Below, piece after piece: positions 6,623-9,730 of a DNA stretch of 9,730 bases. Source of the DNA: JAENVT01 sp031370825 (lineage in GTDB: Bacteria > Actinomycetota > Acidimicrobiia > Acidimicrobiales > Ilumatobacteraceae); NCBI GenBank assembly GCA_031370825.1, contig JANMRB010000098.1, forward strand, positions 1-9,730, read 5' to 3'. The notes under the pieces were generated by a model, which was not told the origin of the DNA, made no database searches, and saw only the letters and a program-made list of their open reading frames with translations. Every line of letters starts with the position of its first letter. Position 1 is the first letter of the stretch. The position numbers and the translations under genes were made by a program.

Positions 6623-7690
6623 TCAGGCCACCGTGATCGACTCGTCGAGGTACACGTCTTGAATGGCGTTCAGCAGCGCGATTCCATCGTCCATCGGTCG
6701 CTGGAACGACTTGCGTCCGGAGATCAATCCCTGTCCACCCGCCCGCTTGTTGATGACTGCGGTCTTGACCGCGGCGGCAAGATCGCCGTCGCCCTTGCTC
6801 TCGCCACCGCTGTTGATCAGGCCAATGCGGCCCATGTAGCAGTTGACCACCTGCCAGCGAGCGAGGTCGATGGGATGGTCGGTGGTCAGCTTCTCGTAGA
6901 CCAGCGGGTTCGTCTTGCCGTACGAGCTTGTGCCAAGGGCGCTGAGCGCGTTGTAACCACCGTTGTTCTCGGGCAACTTCTGCTTGATGATGTCGGCCTC
7001 GATGGTGACGCCGAGATGGTTGGCCTGCCCCGTGAGATCGGCCGAGACCTCGTAGTTGACGCCATCGACTTTGAAGGCGCTGTTGCGCGTGTAGCACCAC
7101 AACACGGTGAACATGCCGAGATCGTGCGCCTCTTTGAACGCCTTCGACACCTCCTGAAGCTGACGTGTGCTGTTTTCGGAGCCAAAGTAGATCGTGGCCC
7201 CGACACCGCAAGCTCCCAGATCGAATGCTTGCCGGGCGGAGCCGAACATCACTTGATCGGCATTGTTGGGGTACGTCAACAATTCGTTGTGGTTCATCTT
7301 CACGATGAATGGGATGCGGTGGGCGAACTTGCGACTGACCGCACCGAGCACACCGAACGTAGTGGCCACAGCGTTGCAACCACCGTTGATCGCCAGCTCG
7401 ACGATGTTGGCGGGGTCGAAGTACAACGGGTTCGGAGCGAACGACGACGCGGCCGAATGCTCGATGCCCTGATCGACCGGCAGGATCGACAGGTAGCCCG
7501 TGTTGGCCAGGTTGCCATGCCCATACAGCTGGCCAAGACTGCGCAGCACGGCGGGCGACCGGTCCGACAGAGCATGCGAGCGATCAAGGAAATCCGGGCC
7601 GGTGAGCATCAACTGGTGACGCGGCACGCCGGCACACACATGGTTCAACAACGAGTCGGCCTCATCGCCGAGCAGATGGGACACGTCCAC
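6623..7690 (-). CDS. fbaB: Class I fructose-bisphosphate aldolase (FbaB/DhnA type)
   Basis: This enzyme cleaves fructose-1,6-bisphosphate to dihydroxyacetone phosphate and glyceraldehyde-3-phosphate, and runs in reverse in gluconeogenesis. It uses a lysine Schiff base and no metal. The 355-residue protein is collinear with E. coli FbaB from end to end, as recalled: LSILPVDQGIEHSA at 67-80, NPLYFDPANIVELA at 87-100, the IVKMNHNE segment at 129-136, GATIYFGSE at 164-172, SADLTGQANHLG at 216-227, EADIIKQK at 231-238, CYMGRIGLINSGG at 284-296 and VINKRAGGQGLI at 312-323. The Schiff-base lysine is probably Lys236 or Lys238. The GTG at 7690 fits the N-terminus of relatives (first residues up to LLG); the GTG at 7684 is the alternative. 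A strong GAGGAG lies just upstream. The TGA is one base from the DUF1015 stop, leaving no room for a terminator. Confidence 0.96.
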   Translation of the reverse strand: MDVSHLLGDEADSLLNHVCAGVPRHQLMLTGPDFLDRSHALSDRSPAVLRSLGQLYGHGNLANTGYLSILPVDQGIEHSAASSFAPNPLYFDPANIVELAINGGCNAVATTFGVLGAVSRKFAHRIPFIVKMNHNELLTYPNNADQVMFGSARQAFDLGACGVGATIYFGSENSTRQLQEVSKAFKEAHDLGMFTVLWCYTRNSAFKVDGVNYEVSADLTGQANHLGVTIEADIIKQKLPENNGGYNALSALGTSSYGKTNPLVYEKLTTDHPIDLARWQVVNCYMGRIGLINSGGESKGDGDLAAAVKTAVINKRAGGQGLISGRKSFQRPMDDGIALLNAIQDVYLDESITVA

Positions 7691-7694
7691 GACA

Positions 7695-7700
7695 CTCCTC
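7695..7700 (-). promoter_or_regulatory. Shine-Dalgarno site for fbaB
   Basis: GAGGAG on the minus strand lies four bases before the GTG at 7690 and ten before the GTG at 7684. It is the strongest ribosome binding site in the window, fitting a highly expressed glycolytic gene. A possible -10 hexamer TACGAT lies further upstream at 7759-7764, without a recognisable -35. Confidence 0.6.
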
Positions 7701-7774
7701 GAAATTGGTTCACGACCCGACGTGGGTCGGCACCGCCAGGTTGCGGTGCGGCGCGTTGATCGTACCCGCCCGGG

Positions 7775-8110
7775 CTACGAAGCACCGAGGGCGCTGACCG
7801 CGTGCTCGAGCAATCGCTGCGCCTGACGGCGCTTCGTGACCTCGCACACCTCCAACGCCACCACCTCGGTACGGGATTGGGTGCCCGACGGGCCGCGATA
7901 GAAGCGCCGCTTGACGATGCCCCGCACCACGACATCGACACCCGCGACCCAATCGGGGATGGTTGCCGGATCGAACCAGGCAACAGGCACATTGGCAGTA
8001 CCTGCATCGGTATCGGTAGTGACCTCGAGGGACAGCAAACGACTACCGGATGAGAGCTCACGAAGCACTGGATCGCTCGACAAGCGACCCTGCAAAAAGA
8101 CCACGTTCAT
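7775..8110 (-). CDS. Short single-stranded DNA-binding protein family member (OB fold, no acidic tail)
   Basis: A 111-residue protein with the SSB-family OB-fold pattern: MNVVFLQGRLSSDPVLREL at 1-19, SRLLSLEVTTD at 23-33, VPVAWFD at 41-47, VDVVVRGIVKRRFYRG at 58-73 and QSRTEVVALEVCEV at 78-91. It matches the short actinobacterial proteins annotated as single-stranded DNA-binding protein. It lacks the disordered Gly-rich linker and acidic DDDIPF-like C-terminal tip through which canonical SSB recruits repair partners, ending instead in a basic helix (KRRQAQRLLEHAV). It is therefore unlikely to be the main replicative SSB. The start at 8110 is supported by GGAGG eight bases upstream; the ATG at 8143 is less likely. 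It sits 101 bases after the TPR gene and 84 bases before fbaB on the same strand. Family call good, nucleic-acid specificity unknown. Confidence 0.82.
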   Translation of the reverse strand: MNVVFLQGRLSSDPVLRELSSGSRLLSLEVTTDTDAGTANVPVAWFDPATIPDWVAGVDVVVRGIVKRRFYRGPSGTQSRTEVVALEVCEVTKRRQAQRLLEHAVSALGAS

Positions 8111-8118
8111 TTCGACGA

Positions 8119-8123
8119 CCTCC
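8119..8123 (-). promoter_or_regulatory. Shine-Dalgarno site for the SSB-like gene
   Basis: GGAGG on the minus strand lies eight bases before the ATG at 8110. It decides this start against the in-frame ATG at 8143. Confidence 0.65.
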
Positions 8124-8211
8124 GACGCGCCCTCCGGCGCCATGGATGATTGACCGGGGGAAGCCGTACTTCGAACCCTACCAACGGGGTGTCGCAAGGC
8201 GGCCCCGCACA

Positions 8212-9522
8212 TCACCGGCCGAGGCCGCGACGGCGCTCGCCGACATCTGCGAAGTCGGGCTCGACTTCGGCGATCATGCCGAAGAAGCGCCGAGCTTTGA
8301 TGATGTCGCCGGAACGGTCGTGCAGATCTCCCAGCACGTACCACTGGCGCAGATGATGTTGGCGGACCTTCTTCGGCACCTCGGCGCCGCGCTCCATCAA
8401 CTTCAGCGCGCCTTTGAGGTCACCCTGGTCGGCCAGTGCGCCTGCAGCAACGATGCGCGCCTCGGCCATGAGATCGGGCGCCGGCGATCCCTCGCGGACT
8501 TCCAGCCACAGCTGATCGACCGTGTCGTAGCGCTTCAGGGCGCGGTAGCAATCGGCCAGCACTGCGTGATGGTTCAGCGTGCGATCAAGCTGGCGGGCGA
8601 TCTCCAGCTCTGCCGCAGCCTTGCGCCACTGTCCGGTCTGATAGAACGCGAGACCGGCGATCTCGTGGCCGAACGCCATGTCGGGAAGATCGCGCAGGAC
8701 TGGCGCCACCATGCGTCGAGCGTCGTCGAAGCGGCCCCGATCGAGCGCATCGGCCGCTGTCGCCAACCGCTCCTGATACTTGGCAGCGCGAGCCGCCGGT
8801 GCAGCGCGCTGCAGATCCTCGGCAACCGCAGGTGCCAGTTCCAGGGATTTGCGTCGGCGGGCGGACTTGGACTTGCCGTCGTCGGCAGCCTCGTGCCGCT
8901 CCGGTCGCTGGGCGCGCTCGGTGGCCTTGCGGGCGGCAGAGCGCAGCGGGCCCTCATCGACCCACTGCTCGCGCTCCCACGGAGCAGGGGCAGCCCGTTG
9001 TCGCGGCTCACGAAGACCTCGGGCGGCTTTGACCTCGGCGGAGCGGATCTGTGCTGCGGTCTTTGGCGTTTCGATACGCCGAGGCGGTACCCGATCGCGC
9101 CCCTGGGGCCGACCGCCGGTTCCGCCACCAGGACGGCCGCGCGACCCGCTCTCGGGTCGCGGTCGTGACGAGTCGTACCGACGGGGGCGTTCGCCCTCCG
9201 TGACGGGCGCGGCACGTGGGTCGCGCCGTGGCGGACCACTTCGGGTTCCGTCGCTGCCGTAGCGTCGCCCGCCATCCCTACGCGGACCCCGAGGTCGGTC
9301 GGTCGATTCATCGTCGCGGCGCGGGCGCCCGGGGGTTGCCGGCCGAGGACCGCTGCGACGCGCTCCCGGGTCAGCGCCGCGCCCCGTCGGTGGACGCCCA
9401 CCGGAGCCAGCTCCACGGTTATCGCTCGAGCCACCCCGACTGTCGCTTTGGCCCGGCCGCGCCGGGCGACCCGGTCGCTGTGGACGTCCAGGGTTGGACG
9501 AGGGTCGACGGTCGTACGGCAT
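8212..9522 (-). CDS. TPR protein with long Arg/Gly/Pro-rich disordered N-terminus
   Basis: The 436-residue product has two very different halves. Residues 1-150 are low-complexity Arg, Gly, Pro, Ser and Asp with many RG, RGG-like, GRP and PRR motifs, and are certainly disordered. Residues 150-245 are a charged Lys/Arg/Ala linker. Residues 247-430 form tetratricopeptide-like helical repeats, for example ALDRGRFDDARRMVAPVL, IAGLAFYQTGQWRKAAAELE, LADCYRALKRYDTVDQLW, AAGALADQGDLKGALKLME and LGDLHDRSGDIIKARRFF. The TPR part resembles actinobacterial proteins often encoded just upstream of the tlyA-region HAD phosphatase. The function is unknown; the tail suggests RNA or other polyanion binding, and TPRs bind proteins. 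The ATG at 9522 is chosen because the open frame upstream of it runs through the rrn terminator and 5S gene. No strong Shine-Dalgarno is seen; a TAGGCT eight bases before the ATG could serve a near-leaderless promoter. Structure sure, role unknown. Confidence 0.85.
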   Translation of the reverse strand: MPYDRRPSSNPGRPQRPGRPARPGQSDSRGGSSDNRGAGSGGRPPTGRGADPGARRSGPRPATPGRPRRDDESTDRPRGPRRDGGRRYGSDGTRSGPPRRDPRAAPVTEGERPRRYDSSRPRPESGSRGRPGGGTGGRPQGRDRVPPRRIETPKTAAQIRSAEVKAARGLREPRQRAAPAPWEREQWVDEGPLRSAARKATERAQRPERHEAADDGKSKSARRRKSLELAPAVAEDLQRAAPAARAAKYQERLATAADALDRGRFDDARRMVAPVLRDLPDMAFGHEIAGLAFYQTGQWRKAAAELEIARQLDRTLNHHAVLADCYRALKRYDTVDQLWLEVREGSPAPDLMAEARIVAAGALADQGDLKGALKLMERGAEVPKKVRQHHLRQWYVLGDLHDRSGDIIKARRFFGMIAEVEPDFADVGERRRGLGR

Positions 9523-9566
9523 GGCATTCGAGCCTAGGTCCAAACGGCACACACCGGCCGAAGGCC

Positions 9567-9601
9567 AAAAATGCGACGAACGCCCCCGAAGGGGCGTTCG
9601 T
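9567..9601 (-). terminator. Intrinsic terminator after 5S rRNA
   Basis: On the minus strand an 11-base perfect stem (9591-9601 pairing with 9576-9586) closes a UUCG tetraloop flanked by C and G, an extra-stable hairpin. Four bases later comes a run of five T (9571-9567). It begins ten bases after the 5S 3' end, as expected for the end of an rRNA operon. A second small hairpin, GGCC-TTC-GGCC (9556-9566), follows directly. Confidence 0.9.
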
Positions 9602-9610
9602 GCTTGAGAA

Positions 9611-9727
<117 letters not shown>

Positions 9728-9730
9728 ATC

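Noticed and set aside
6659..7759. Long + strand open frame of 366 codons opposite fbaB
   Set aside because: The minus strand encodes a full-length FbaB, and the + frame is the codon-bias mirror with no recognisable domain.
7691..7774. Hairpin CCGAC-CCAC-GTCGG considered as a terminator between the SSB-like gene and fbaB
   Set aside because: The stem is short and no T-run follows it, so it does not qualify as an intrinsic terminator.
8111..8211. Promoter for the SSB-like gene (TAGGGT at 8175-8180)
   Set aside because: The nearest -35-like TTGCGA is only 11 bases away, and no properly spaced pair is seen. The gene may be read through from the TPR gene.
8050..9168. Long + strand open frame of 372 codons opposite the TPR and SSB-like genes
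   Set aside because: It is antisense shadow: low-complexity Arg/Ala composition and no family motifs, while the minus strand encodes recognisable TPR and OB-fold sequences.

Overview
The window looks like a chromosomal segment of a high-GC actinobacterium. The evidence is actinobacterial-type TlyA, the gene order HAD phosphatase - small coiled-coil protein - tlyA - nadK - recN (from memory the order of the Mycobacterium Rv1692-Rv1696 region), an actinobacterial-style 5S rRNA, and frequent GTG starts. A lineage such as Acidimicrobiia is possible, but that is inference and no marker here proves it.

Layout, left to right. A membrane PAP2-type phosphatase/phosphotransferase gene lies on the + strand (44-841). 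Its last 30 bases overlap the end of convergent recN. From about 5364 down to 812 runs a tight minus-strand operon: a HAD-IIA sugar/glycerol-phosphate phosphatase, a coiled-coil (phasin-like) protein with a histone H1-like Lys/Ala tail, tlyA (rRNA 2'-O-methyltransferase), nadK (NAD kinase) and recN (DNA repair). Its junctions are ATGA overlap, 3-nt gap, GTGA overlap and 1-nt gap, so the five genes are almost certainly co-transcribed and translationally coupled. Divergent from it, 39 bp away across a cluster of nested inverted repeats, is a DUF1015 gene on the + strand (5404-6621). That gene ends one base from the end of convergent fbaB (class I fructose-bisphosphate aldolase, 6623-7690).

Upstream of fbaB on the minus strand are a short single-stranded-DNA-binding-protein paralogue without an acidic tail (7775-8110) and a protein with a long Arg/Gly/Pro-rich disordered N-terminus and a C-terminal TPR domain (8212-9522). 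The right edge holds a complete 5S rRNA on the minus strand (about 9611-9727), followed by a strong intrinsic terminator with a UUCG tetraloop (9567-9601). This is probably the end of an rRNA operon that lies beyond the window.

Most of the content is conserved housekeeping: glycolysis/gluconeogenesis, NADP synthesis, ribosome modification, DNA repair and lipid-headgroup chemistry. I see no mobile element, tRNA, CRISPR array or defence island, and no intergenic gap above 300 bases. I did not find a convincing new multi-gene system. The parts most worth a second look are the H1-tailed coiled-coil protein, the Arg/Gly-rich TPR protein beside the rRNA operon, the palindromic divergent intergenic region, and the DUF1015 protein.
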